Shown piece by piece: positions 1 to 7,307 of a stretch of DNA of 13,264 nucleotides. Numbering within the stretch: the stretch's first letter is position 1; every line of letters starts with the position of its first letter. The notes under the pieces were generated by a model, which saw only the letters and a program-made list of their open reading frames with translations, had not been told where the DNA came from and made no database searches. This stretch comes from CAZIMM01 sp964540415 (lineage in GTDB: Bacteria > Bacillota > Clostridia > Oscillospirales > Acutalibacteraceae), in assembly GCA_964540415.1 (NCBI GenBank), contig CAZIMM010000058.1:1-13264 (forward strand). The letters run 5' to 3'. Position numbers and translations under genes: made by a program.

Positions 1-475
1 CTGTTTGCGTGCCTGATTTTACAACGTCACCGATTGCATTTCCGGCAAGGGAAAGGCCGATGATTGTGACCGTGGGGCCGATAACAACGGCGGGCATGAT
101 TTTGTCAATCCAGCCGACGCCTGCGAAACGAACTGCAAATGAAATGACAACATAAACAAGACCTGCGAACACAGCGCCGATAATAAGTCCGAGATAGCCC
201 ACCGCAGTGGTGGCGGCTCCCGCGAAGGCAGCTCCCATTGAACCGAGGAAGGCAAAGGATGAGCCGAGGAAAACCGGACTTTTTGCTTTGGTAAACGCTA
301 TGTAAACAAGAGTTCCGACGCCTGCTCCGAAAAGTGCCGCTGCCGAGGACATGCCGTGTCCGATGATGATGGGGACAACAAGGGTTGCAGTCATAATTGC
401 AAGCAGCTGCTGGAGCGCAAATACAACTGACTGTGAAAACTTGGGTCGGTCCTCAACATTGTAAATCAATTTCAT
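1..475 (-). CDS. uraA: Uracil permease (NCS2 family), N-terminal part, truncated by window edge
   Basis: Nucleobase:cation symporter of the inner membrane that takes up uracil for pyrimidine salvage. Only the first 158 residues are visible, against about 430 for the family. The start is the ATG at 475, reading MKLIYNVEDRPKFSQ, with AAAGG about 10 bases upstream. Residues 18-39 form the first hydrophobic helix (FALQQLLAIMTATLVVPIIIG), and GxGVGTLVY follows near 50-58. SPVFLGSSFAF at 66-76 matches the half-helix region that UraA/PyrP proteins use for substrate binding. Several further hydrophobic segments follow. The FLGSSFAF motif favours uracil over xanthine or urate transporters, but the diagnostic second half lies outside the window. 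The gene has its own promoter and a long leader with a putative attenuator. No pyr gene is visible beside it. Confidence 0.9.
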   Translation of the reverse strand, partial: MKLIYNVEDRPKFSQSVVFALQQLLAIMTATLVVPIIIGHGMSSAAALFGAGVGTLVYIAFTKAKSPVFLGSSFAFLGSMGAAFAGAATTAVGYLGLIIGAVFAGLVYVVISFAVRFAGVGWIDKIMPAVVIGPTVTIIGLSLAGNAIGDVVKSGTQT

Positions 476-573
476 TCTTCTGTCGCCTTTCTGTAAAGAG
501 ATTTGATTTATTATCTGCGAGAATATCGCATACAACCAAAAATGCCGCAAAACAGATGAAAAACTTCGACAGC

Positions 574-656
574 AAAAAAAAAGCCGCCTTACTCAGCGGG
601 GATTCTAATCGCACAAACTTGAAACATATCTGCAACGTGTCACCATATACCCCGGC
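574..656 (-). promoter_or_regulatory. Putative transcription attenuator in the uracil permease leader
   Basis: Read on the minus strand, the leader carries CCGC...GCGG (599-596 with 587-584, loop of 8) followed at once by nine T residues (582-574), which is an intrinsic terminator shape. It lies between the predicted promoter and the permease start. Upstream in the same RNA, CGGGG (654-650) can pair with CCCCG (601-597), which would occupy part of the terminator stem and act as an antiterminator. The stems are short. I do not see the PyrR anti-antiterminator consensus or a purine riboswitch core, so the sensed signal is unknown. Confidence 0.4.
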
Positions 657-671
657 AATTTAAATCAATTC

Positions 672-700
672 ATCATAACAGAAAAGCCGACGATAGTCAA
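672..700 (-). promoter_or_regulatory. Sigma-A-type promoter for the uracil permease
   Basis: On the minus strand, TTGACT (700-695) is followed by a 17-bp spacer and TATGAT (677-672). The predicted start site near 665 leaves a leader of about 190 nt before the ATG at 475. That is long enough for RNA-based control. Confidence 0.75.
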
Positions 701-985
701 TATATATTGTGTTAAAAAGTCGAATTTTGTAAAACAATGTCCGCAGATACCGCCTCAACCCTTTTGAATCATCCCGGCTCTTTCACAATTCAATGAAACA
801 CTGAAGGAGAGTGCTTGCATCATTTTTGCGGGGACAGTGAATGCAGAAATCCGCTGTATGTTATTTCCCCAACGGAGCGGGCACAAGAAAGCCTTGACAC
901 TTTATGTCATATTTTTCAGATTTAAGCTGTTATATGTTTTGTCAGCAGTTAATTCCGCGGTTCGGCGCAAGCGGCATTTTGGCCG
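701..985. other. Intergenic stretch, no gene seen
   Basis: This is the rest of the gap between the divergent permease and flavodoxin promoters. I see no open reading frame with a ribosome binding site and no recognisable RNA. A TTGACA near 894-899 has no acceptable -10 partner at 16-18 bp. Confidence 0.5.
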
Positions 986-1014
986 TTGATTATTTGCGGG
1001 CTTTGTGATAATAT
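986..1014 (+). promoter_or_regulatory. Sigma-A-type promoter for the flavodoxin gene
   Basis: TTGATT (986-991), a 17-bp spacer, then TAATAT (1009-1014). The predicted start site near 1021 gives a very short leader consisting almost only of the ribosome binding site. Confidence 0.65.
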
Positions 1015-1022
1015 TTTTATAC

Positions 1023-1030
1023 AAGGAGGA
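1023..1030 (+). promoter_or_regulatory. Ribosome binding site that fixes the flavodoxin start
   Basis: AAGGAGGA lies 7 bases before the ATG at 1038. It rules out the upstream in-frame GTG at 1005, which overlaps the promoter -10 region and has no Shine-Dalgarno sequence. Confidence 0.85.
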
Positions 1031-1037
1031 ATCGAAC

Positions 1038-1526
1038 ATGTGCAGAAAGTTAGTAGCATACTTTTCGGCAAGCGGTGTCACGCGTGCGGCTGCAAAAGCG
1101 CTCGCCGAGGCTGCAGGTGCGGACCTGTATGAGATTAAGCCCGAGCTTCCCTATTCCGATGCAGATTTGAACTGGAGAGACAATAATTCGCGCAGTACAA
1201 TTGAATTCAACAACCCGTCCTCCCGCCCGCCAATTGCGAATTCGGTTGACAACATGGATGAATACGATGCGGTGTTTGTCGGCTTTCCAATTTGGTGGTA
1301 TATCGCTCCGAGAATTATTGAGACATTTCTTGAAAGCTATGACTTTTCCGGAAAGACGGTTGTTCCGTTTGCCACTTCGGGCAGCAGCGGTATGGGCAAA
1401 ACGGACGAGGTTCTCCGTACCTGTTGTTCCGCCCGTACCGAATGGCGTCCGGGCAAACGGCTTGACGGCAGAGCTTCTTCGGAGGAATTGTCGGAGTGGG
1501 TGAAAAGCTTAAAGCTTGAAAAATAA
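1038..1526 (+). CDS. Flavodoxin-like protein
   Basis: A 162-residue cytoplasmic flavoprotein, full length for the short flavodoxin family (FMN-binding electron carrier or NAD(P)H-dependent reductase). The N-terminus MCRKLVAYFSASGVTR has beta-1 followed by the FMN-phosphate loop SASGVT at residues 10-15. The loop is a variant of the canonical (S/T)xTGxT, with S12 in place of Thr. YDAVFVGFPIWWYIAPRIIETFLE is the central strand plus the PIWWY segment that packs on the flavin. VVPFATSGSSGMG forms the second flavin loop, and PGKRLDG...EELSEWVKSL is the usual C-terminal signature of this subgroup. It is monocistronic, with its own promoter and a terminator immediately after. The physiological partner cannot be read from the context. 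Confidence 0.9.
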   Translation: MCRKLVAYFSASGVTRAAAKALAEAAGADLYEIKPELPYSDADLNWRDNNSRSTIEFNNPSSRPPIANSVDNMDEYDAVFVGFPIWWYIAPRIIETFLESYDFSGKTVVPFATSGSSGMGKTDEVLRTCCSARTEWRPGKRLDGRASSEELSEWVKSLKLEK

Positions 1527-1558
1527 ATAACGGTGGGACGATAACCGTACCCCGTCAT

Positions 1559-1609
1559 AAAAATCAGCGGCTGTTTGGATAATCTCATCTCAAACTGCCG
1601 CTGATTTTT
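1559..1609. terminator. Bidirectional intrinsic terminator between convergent genes
   Basis: AAAAATCAGCGGC (1559-1571) pairs perfectly with GCCGCTGATTTTT (1597-1609), and the stem continues inside through GTTTG/CAAAC. It is A-rich on one side and T-rich on the other, so it can end both the flavodoxin transcript (+) and the symporter transcript (-), whose stop codon is only 4 bases away. Confidence 0.9.
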
Positions 1610-1612
1610 GTG

Positions 1613-3069
1613 TTATTTCTTTTCGGGCAATTGTGTTTCCGTTTCAATTCTTGCTGCTGTGATTGAGCGCCTTATTTCAAGTTCCTCATACATCTTGTTG
1701 CGTTTTTCTCCGACGAGGTCGTACATAAACATCGGAATGTAGCTTGCAAGGCCGAGCACGGTGGGGATTATGGTTGTCATATCAAAAATATGCTTCTGGG
1801 TTTTATATGACTGCACAACCCGTGAGCCGTCGCTTGAGGTTTTGTATCCGATTGCCGGAATCAGCCATGTTCCTACAGCTCTGGACAGTGTCCCGGATAT
1901 TTTTGATGCAAATGCCATGGCGGAAAACCCGATGCCCTCGTTCCGGTTGCCTGTTGTCCACTCCGAATAGTCCACGGTTTCTCCCACCATCTCCGTGGGG
2001 AGAACCAGTGTTATCGGTGCCATGAAGCCGGAAACGGTTGCCTCGATTGTGAGGTAGGGCAGCATAAAACGCAGGCTGGTGAACCTCTTGTTTCCGGAGC
2101 AAATAAAGAACTTGAGAAGAGCAAGTACGACTTGAAATGTTTTTTGAATCAGCATGTTTTGCTTGTTGTTGAATTTTCGCTTGAACCACGGCACAAAGGC
2201 AAAACCGGCGGCACTGGTTAATGTGGCGGGGATGCCTGCTATAACAGCGTAGGACGCCATGCCGAGAACATCAATATTGTAGTAGTTCACAAACGGAGTG
2301 CCGAGGTTGCCGAGCGCTCCGAGAATTTCCTTGAGCAGCAGCAGCCGCAGAGGTCGGTTGGTGTAAAATGATTTTAGGCATTCTCTGAAAGACGGGGTAC
2401 TGGTTGACTGCGGAATACGCTCCTTGACAAAAATCCCGGTCAGTGAGAAAAGAGCCATGCCCACAATACCGGTCGCGGTGCCGTAGGAAAAGAAAGCGCT
2501 TCGTATGCTTGCGGTGATAATGCCGGCGTTGACAAGGTCAAGCACAATCGGAATTATGTAGTTCGGAACACCGCCCACAAAGCTCGAAATCATGCGGGAA
2601 ACAGTAATAATTTTCGTTCTGTCATCCGGGTTCGGTGAAACTGAGGTTGACATTCCCCAAAACGAAACATCCGCGGCAGTGTAGAAAGTCTCCCAGAAAA
2701 AATATGTTAGATAATTTTTACAGGTGAGCTCGGAAAAAGGTTCCCGACGATTACGGGGCCCGCAAAAAACAAAATTGTTGCGAGTGCCATAGGAATCGGA
2801 AGCCCCAGAAGATATGGACGCAGCTTGCCCCAACGGGTGCGGGTTTTGTCAACAATCGAGCCCATAATCGGATCGTTAATTGTGTCCCACAAACCCTCAA
2901 CGGCAAGAACAACAGAAACTGCTTTTGCATTTATATTGAAAACGTTAACAAAAAAGTAGGTAAGATAGGACGAGATAATGTTTGCGCTCATTCCCTGACC
3001 GCCGTAGGAAGCGCCGAACGCCAACATCTCTTTTATTGAAACATATGAGCGCTGCACAGTCGCTTCCAT
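1613..3069 (-). pseudogene. GPH-family (MelB-like) sugar:cation symporter, interrupted by a one-base frameshift
   Basis: Inner-membrane symporter for glycosides, pentosides or hexuronides driven by Na+ or H+. The start is the ATG at 3069, with GAGGGA 6-7 bases upstream; a TTG at 3072 is less likely. The N-terminal frame has the family signature: D62 and D66 (WDTINDP), corresponding to the MelB cation-site aspartates D55 and D59, then VDKTRTRWGKLRPYLL. This frame stops (TAA) just after residue 120. The rest of the protein (YLTYFFWETFYTAADVSFWGMS and onward, many membrane segments, to 1613) continues in another frame that has no start of its own. Adding one base to the five-base T run at 2715-2719 (an A run in the mRNA) joins them into about 486 residues, normal for the family. 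It is either a real pseudogene or a sequence error. The substrate is unknown. Confidence 0.85.
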
Positions 3070-3090
3070 CAAAGTCCCTCATCTTTATCA

Positions 3091-3110
3091 GTTAATATAT
3101 AAATATTAAC
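3091..3110. promoter_or_regulatory. Palindrome over the symporter -10, probable operator
   Basis: GTTAATAT (3091-3098) and ATATTAAC (3103-3110) form a perfect 8-bp inverted repeat with a 4-bp centre. It covers roughly -14 to +6 of the predicted symporter promoter, where a bound repressor would block RNA polymerase. It is AT-rich, so chance is possible. No regulator gene is adjacent. Confidence 0.5.
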
Positions 3111-3131
3111 AGGTAATATCTGCCTTGTCAA
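3103..3131 (-). promoter_or_regulatory. Sigma-A-type promoter for the GPH symporter
   Basis: On the minus strand, TTGACA (3131-3126), a 17-bp spacer, then TAATAT (3108-3103). This is a near-consensus promoter with a predicted start near 3096, overlapping the inverted repeat. Confidence 0.75.
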
Positions 3132-3160
3132 TTGTAATTGCTCCGAAAATATGATACAAT
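3132..3160 (+). promoter_or_regulatory. Promoter for the serine hydrolase
   Basis: TTGTAA (3132-3137), a 17-bp spacer, then TACAAT (3155-3160). The -35 abuts the -35 of the divergent symporter promoter. An alternative pairing of TTGTCA with TATGAT has a poorer 19-bp spacer. Confidence 0.5.
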
Positions 3161-3193
3161 TTCTTTAATTTAGGATAAATATGGAGGCATTTT

Positions 3194-4783
3194 ATGGTCA
3201 CGGCAGACAGTAAACTTCAACGTGTTAACGCCCCGGAAAATCTCGGCATTTCCTCACAGGCGGTTTTGAAGACCCTGAAACGTCTTGAAAAAACTATGGT
3301 TTTTCACAGCTTCATGATTGTGCGCCACGGAAAGATAGCCGCCGAATGCTATCGCTACCCCTTCCGCAGTGACATTCCCCACACAATGTATTCCGTCAGC
3401 AAGACAATTTCCGCAATCGCTCTGGGCTTTGCCGTAAGTGAGGGGCTTGTGAGCCTTGACAGCAGGCTGACGGATGTTTTCCCCGACTTTGTTCCGAAAC
3501 AAAAGGATGAGAGATTTGAAAGGCTTTGCGTGAAGCATCTTGTAACCCTGACCGCCGGAAAAATAACGAATCCTCTTCAAAACAAAACCAAAGACGACTG
3601 GCTTGAGCAATACCTCAACGCAAAATGGGTGGCAGAACCGGGTGAAAGGTTCGACTATGTCAATGAGGCAATGTATACTCTGTGCGCGGTTGTGCAAAAG
3701 GTAACGGGGCAAACCGTGGTTGACTTTCTTTATCCGCGCCTTTTTGAACCGCTTGGTATTGAAAAACCGTTTTGGGAAACCGACCCCAGGGGAGTTGAGT
3801 CGGGCGGATGGGGAATATATCTGAAAACCGAGGATTTTTCAAAGATAATGTACTGCTACCTTAACAGGGGAATGTGGTTCGGAAAACAAGTTATTCCGGA
3901 GCAATGGGCAGTTCAGGCTGTTCAGCCGCAGGGCTTTTACAAGGGCAAGGCGATTGACGGCGATTGCTACGGCTACGGCATATGGGTCGTGAGCGACAAC
4001 GAGTTCAGGGCAAGAGGAATGTTTGACCAGCTCTCCTGCGCGATAATCGACAAGGACACAGTAATCACCGTAACCTCCTGCAACAACGATGAAGCTCCCT
4101 TCTGGACGGCTCTTGAGGATATAAAAGGCGAGCTGTATGTTGACGAGGATCCCGCCGCCGTTCCCTCTGACGAATACGTTGACTTCATCAGCTCTCTCCG
4201 GCTTGACGAAGTACCTGTCAGCACTGTCCGAAGCGGTCTCGAAAAAGAGCTTCAGGGCAGAACCATTCACTTCAAAAAGTCATTTTTAGCAAACGTTGTG
4301 GGCTTCCCCGTGAGTGTTATCAATGTTGCGGCGCTGTTTATGGAAAAGAACCGTGCAGGCAACATCGACAACGCGGTGTTCACCTTCGGTGAAGACGGCG
4401 GCACCTTCCGCTGGAGTGAAAACGATGAAACAAACACAGTGGATTTCGGAATGGACGGAAAATACAGATACACCCGCATCACCCTTGCCGGAATTCCTCT
4501 GACCGCGGCGAGCTGTGCCTTCTGGACCGGAGAAAACGAACTGGAGTTATGGATAAGACCTGTTGAATCAATCGCAAAAAGAATTATGCACTTCAGCTTT
4601 GACGGCAAAAAGGTGAGAATGAAACCCCTTTCCGACCCGCCTATGCAGAACTTTGTTGAATGTATTGCAGGAACAATTGAGGGGATGTTTAAAGCAAAGC
4701 CGCTTAAAAGCCTTGCAAAAAAAGCACTTGTAAAATTCAGAGAGCTGCTTGAACACGAGCATAAGGGCAAAATAACAAAGTAA
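3194..4783 (+). CDS. Beta-lactamase-fold serine hydrolase with a C-terminal accessory domain
   Basis: A 529-residue member of the class C beta-lactamase / DD-peptidase-like family (Pfam Beta-lactamase type). The start ATG has GGAGG 6 bases upstream. The catalytic motif S67-V-S-K70 (MYSVSKTISAIALG) supplies the nucleophile and general base. Y155-V-N157 (FDYVNEAMY) is the second motif. ARGMFDQ at 273-279 sits where the family usually has a Gly-rich third motif, and D278 replaces the common Gly. There is no signal peptide, so it is probably cytoplasmic, which argues against antibiotic resistance and for an esterase or peptidase role. Residues from about 350 to 529 form an extra beta-rich domain with no motif I recognise. 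It is divergent from the sugar symporter, so a hydrolase acting on an imported glycoconjugate is possible but unproven. Confidence 0.85.
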   Translation: MVTADSKLQRVNAPENLGISSQAVLKTLKRLEKTMVFHSFMIVRHGKIAAECYRYPFRSDIPHTMYSVSKTISAIALGFAVSEGLVSLDSRLTDVFPDFVPKQKDERFERLCVKHLVTLTAGKITNPLQNKTKDDWLEQYLNAKWVAEPGERFDYVNEAMYTLCAVVQKVTGQTVVDFLYPRLFEPLGIEKPFWETDPRGVESGGWGIYLKTEDFSKIMYCYLNRGMWFGKQVIPEQWAVQAVQPQGFYKGKAIDGDCYGYGIWVVSDNEFRARGMFDQLSCAIIDKDTVITVTSCNNDEAPFWTALEDIKGELYVDEDPAAVPSDEYVDFISSLRLDEVPVSTVRSGLEKELQGRTIHFKKSFLANVVGFPVSVINVAALFMEKNRAGNIDNAVFTFGEDGGTFRWSENDETNTVDFGMDGKYRYTRITLAGIPLTAASCAFWTGENELELWIRPVESIAKRIMHFSFDGKKVRMKPLSDPPMQNFVECIAGTIEGMFKAKPLKSLAKKALVKFRELLEHEHKGKITK

Positions 4784-4803
4784 TACTGTGCTTCCTGTTC
4801 AAT

Positions 4804-4832
4804 TTGCATACGGTGAGAGAAAATTCTGTATT
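4804..4832 (+). promoter_or_regulatory. Weak candidate promoter before the methyltransferase
   Basis: TTGCAT (4804-4809), a 17-bp spacer, then TGTATT (4827-4832). Both boxes are imperfect. No terminator separates this gene from the hydrolase, so read-through is also possible. Confidence 0.3.
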
Positions 4833-4855
4833 TTTAGTTTTTGAAAATCAATTTC

Positions 4856-4862
4856 AAAGGAG
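4856..4862 (+). promoter_or_regulatory. Ribosome binding site that fixes the methyltransferase start
   Basis: AAAGGAG lies 5 bases before the ATG at 4868. The upstream in-frame TTG at 4841 includes this site in its own coding sequence and is rejected as the start. Confidence 0.85.
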
Positions 4863-4867
4863 AAAAC

Positions 4868-5661
4868 ATGGAGGACTTCAGAAAGGCTTTTGATTTGATA
4901 CCGGAGCATTTTGACCGTTGGAGGCAGCGCTACTGCAGCGAGGCGTTTGAGGATATCATAAATTATTCCGGGCTTTCCGGCTCAAAGTCCGTGCTGGAAA
5001 TCGGGCCGGGCACAGGTCAGGCAACAGAGCCGATTCTGAAAACGGGCTGTGATTATCTTGCGGTTGAGCTGGGTGAGCATCTTGCCGAATTCTGCACTGA
5101 AAAGTTTGCCGGATATGAGAATTTCCGCATTGTGAACGATGATTTTGTCACCCGCGATTTCGGAAGCAAAAAATTCGATTTGGTGTTTTCCGCTGCAACC
5201 ATTCAGTGGATACCCGAGAAAATCGGTTTTCCGAAGGTCTTTGACCTGCTCAAAGACGGCGGCTCCTTTGCAATGATGTTTCAAAAAGGCGATTACAAAA
5301 CGCCGAACGAGGATTTGTTCAACAGAATTCAAGAGGTTTACTCTAAGTATTTTCACCCAGAAAATGTGTATACCTGCAAGCTCGGTTACGAAAATGTCGT
5401 GAGCTACGGCTTTACCGATTTAGACCGCCGCGAATATCATTTTGACCGTGAATTCACCGCTGATGAATGGTGCGCTTTCATCGCGACACACTGTGACCAT
5501 ATCGTGCTCAAAGACCCGGAAAGGACTTGTTATTTGACGGAATTAGAAACGCAATTCTTGAAGCCGGAAACAGAATTGTCAGCAACGACACCGTTGTGCT
5601 GTATCTGGTGAGAAAGATTGTGTTTGAGACAACATGCAAAATAAATGTTGCAGAAAGATAA
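4868..5661 (+). pseudogene. Class I SAM-dependent methyltransferase, frameshifted near the 3' end
   Basis: Rossmann-fold methyltransferase of the Methyltransf_11/25 type; the acceptor is unknown. Motif I is VLEIGPGTGQAT (residues 42-53). The acidic residue after beta-2 is E67 (AVELGEH), the NDDF motif is at about 90-93, and FDLVFSAATIQWI is motif II/post-II. As read, the frame ends at 5611 with an unrelated tail after KDPERTC. From about 5533 the -1 frame reads FDGIRNAILEAGNRIVSNDTVVLYLVRK and on to a stop at 5659-5661, which looks like a proper family C-terminus with its closing beta-strands. Adding one T to the three-base T run at 5533-5535 restores about 264 residues. The last strand is lost as read, so the product as encoded may be unstable. 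The next gene follows after 23 bases. Confidence 0.82.
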
Positions 5662-5684
5662 AACGGAAGCCGCGGAGGTGAAGC

Positions 5685-6008
5685 ATGAGAAATTATAAAA
5701 AGATGTTTTTGGCACTTACAGTGCTGTTTGTCATTTTAACAGTCATCGGTGCAGTCTGTATTCTTTTGAACAGGGGAACGGTAAGCGCCGGTTACGCCTG
5801 TATTCCGCTGCTGTTTGCCTTGGCGTTCGGCGGTGCATATCACAAAAGCAAAAAAGAAACAGTCAACGCCCGGTTTGTAAAGGAGTATATGAAGAGCGTC
5901 GGAGTTGTTGTTATCGCGGCAATTGCCGTTGCAGCGGTTTTATTCCTTGTGCTGAGACTCTGTCCGGGCTTTGAGTCATGGTTACACAAAGTCACCGGAT
6001 GGCACTGA
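5685..6008 (+). CDS. Small integral membrane protein, function unknown
   Basis: A 107-residue protein with three hydrophobic segments: about 8-28 (LALTVLFVILTVIGAVCILL), 34-50 (AGYACIPLLFALAFGGAY) and 72-91 (VGVVVIAAIAVAAVLFLVLRL). Lys/Arg-rich links (HKSKKETVNARFVKEYMK) lie between helices 2 and 3, and a positive N-terminus (MRNYKK) favours a cytoplasmic start. GGAGGTG sits 4 bases before the ATG. It lies 23 bases after the methyltransferase and ahead of a strong terminator, so the two are probably cotranscribed. I do not recognise a family motif. Confidence 0.75.
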   Translation: MRNYKKMFLALTVLFVILTVIGAVCILLNRGTVSAGYACIPLLFALAFGGAYHKSKKETVNARFVKEYMKSVGVVVIAAIAVAAVLFLVLRLCPGFESWLHKVTGWH

Positions 6009-6049
6009 GAAATTGAAAATAACATCAGGGATGAATTAATAAAAACTCG

Positions 6050-6089
6050 GCGGCAGCTATCACAAAGCGTGACGGCTGCCGCTGTTTTT
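6050..6089 (+). terminator. Intrinsic terminator after the methyltransferase/membrane protein unit
   Basis: GCGGCAGC (6050-6057) pairs with GCTGCCGC (6075-6082). The stem continues inside with TCAC/GTGA, and TGTTTTT follows. A run of five A residues just before it (6041-6045) could let it work weakly on the other strand. Confidence 0.88.
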
Positions 6090-6605
6090 GTGCCTTTATG
6101 TGTGGGAAATAATCACCGGTTTTACTTTTGCTTTCCGGAACTGATCGCCGAAATCAAATCCTCGACCTTCAGTGCAGTCAAGAAAAACGTGTAATGCGGA
6201 CAATGATTCAAACCAGTGCATTGATACAATCATTCGGTGATCCGGACGGAAATGCGGCAAACAAGTCCTTGATTTAATGAACTCTATTCCGCCGCATATC
6301 TGAAAACATATGCTGCCTGCTTTTCGGGAAGCTTGAGCTTTATGACGCTTGCATGCTTCCTGCCGGAGCAATTCCCGCTGTCGTAATATTGAAATGAACA
6401 ATGGCGGCGGCCTGAATGGAACATAAAACAGTCAGCTGTTATCTGAAAATAATCAAAGTATGTTTGTTGCATCACGGCACTGACCTCAATGTCACAAATG
6501 AGTATGCGGGAAGAGTAAGGCGCAGCAATTTCTGATGTTCTGCGTCAGCTCATAGCTGTGATCTCTGTTTCAGCCGAAAAATTGCAGTGAACAGAGCTCA
6601 TTTTA
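6090..6605. other. About 500 bases without a convincing gene
   Basis: Minus-strand frames open at 6096-6401 and 6284-6475 overlap each other, lack good ribosome binding sites and show no family motif. Their composition is His/Cys/Arg-rich, as in non-coding frames. The minus-strand frame of 6284-6475 continues past stops into a short stretch ending near 6123 (FFLTALKVEDLISAISSGKQK) that could be the end of a decayed gene, but this is speculative. An inverted repeat, CTCTGTT/AACAGAG, spans about 6562-6595 without a T run. No RNA gene is recognised. Confidence 0.45.
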
Positions 6606-7067
6606 TTACTCCCTGTAAAAGGTCAACAGATAGAAAAACTCGCCCGATTGGTGAACGCCCTGCCGTTCAAAGCCGAGCTTTTCATATAGCCCCTGCGCCT
6701 TGAAATTGGTCTGAGCCGTTGTGAGCGCAAGCCCTCCGCAGCCGGTGCTTTTGGCATAGTCAATCACATATTTAAGCAGCGCAGTGCCTATATGCCTGCC
6801 CTGAAAAGCGTCGCTCACACCAATGCCGAGCCACGGAATCAGCGCCGCCTTGTTCCAAATAAAAATCAGCCCTGCAAGCTTACCGCCGCAATCGGCAACC
6901 CAGAAAAGGTGGTCGGTGTTGCCGCCGTCAAGAAAACTGAGCGTGCACTTTTCGTTGCCTCGTTCAATGTTGAAAAACGCCGCACTCTCTTCACCCATTG
7001 TAGAAAAAAATTCAATCACGTTGTCGCGGTCGTCCGTGCAAAGAGGGCGGATGGTGATTTCCGGCAT
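6606..7067 (-). CDS. GNAT-family N-acetyltransferase
   Basis: A 153-residue acetyl-CoA-dependent acyltransferase, full length for a single GNAT domain. Motif A is WLGIGVSDAFQGRHIGTALLKYVIDYA, with the pyrophosphate-binding Q89-G-R-H-I-G94-T-A. Motif B is LALTTAQTNFKAQGLYEKLGFERQG, where the N-x3-A-x-xLYEKLGF ending is typical. The N-terminal half (EITIRPLCTDDRDNVIEFFSTMGEESAAFF) holds the acceptor-side helices. The ATG is preceded by GGAGATG at about 7 bases. It is monocistronic on the minus strand. The substrate (amine, amino acid, peptide or antibiotic) cannot be told from the sequence. Confidence 0.9.
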   Translation of the reverse strand: MPEITIRPLCTDDRDNVIEFFSTMGEESAAFFNIERGNEKCTLSFLDGGNTDHLFWVADCGGKLAGLIFIWNKAALIPWLGIGVSDAFQGRHIGTALLKYVIDYAKSTGCGGLALTTAQTNFKAQGLYEKLGFERQGVHQSGEFFYLLTFYRE

Positions 7068-7093
7068 AATGTCATCTCCGAAAATATTATAAA

Positions 7094-7122
7094 AATATAC
7101 TGATACTGTTTGATATTATCAA
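7094..7122 (-). promoter_or_regulatory. Promoter for the GNAT acetyltransferase
   Basis: On the minus strand, TTGATA (7122-7117), a 17-bp spacer, then TATATT (7099-7094). A second TATAAT lies closer to the gene but has no -35 partner. Confidence 0.5.
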
Positions 7123-7279
7123 ATCTCGCAGATGAAATCAAGATAAACGCGAAACATACAGGTATTTATCAAAAAAACAGCCCGCATTTTCGGCTTGTTG
7201 AATCAATTTCTCAGCTTCAATTAAATATTGCTCACGCTTTGTGCCGATGGTCAAGATTCAAAACGACAACTTACGGTTA

Positions 7280-7307
7280 TTGACAGATAAGAAAATATCT
7301 ATATAAT
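7280..7307 (+). promoter_or_regulatory. Strong promoter for the glycosidase-like gene
   Basis: Perfect TTGACA (7280-7285), a 16-bp spacer, perfect TATAAT (7302-7307). The spacer holds a small inverted repeat, AGATA (7285-7289) and TATCT (7296-7300), where a repressor could bind. The predicted start is near 7314. Confidence 0.75.

Noticed and set aside
560..665. Purine riboswitch or PyrR-binding leader before the uracil permease
   Set aside because: Neither the conserved purine riboswitch core nor the PyrR consensus loop is present on the minus strand. Only a generic terminator/antiterminator pair can be seen.
1803..2189. Second minus-strand frame inside the symporter, as a possible further frameshift
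   Set aside because: The main C-terminal frame stays membrane-like and family-like across this stretch, so no third segment is needed.
2715..2719. Programmed ribosomal frameshift making the full symporter
   Set aside because: Only a five-base A run is present, with no evident slippery heptamer context, stimulatory stem or upstream Shine-Dalgarno-like sequence. Deletion or sequencing error is simpler.
4267..4809. Antisense 180-codon frame over the end of the serine hydrolase
   Set aside because: Low-complexity, Ser/Phe-rich translation with no ribosome site. The forward frame is continuous with the catalytic domain.
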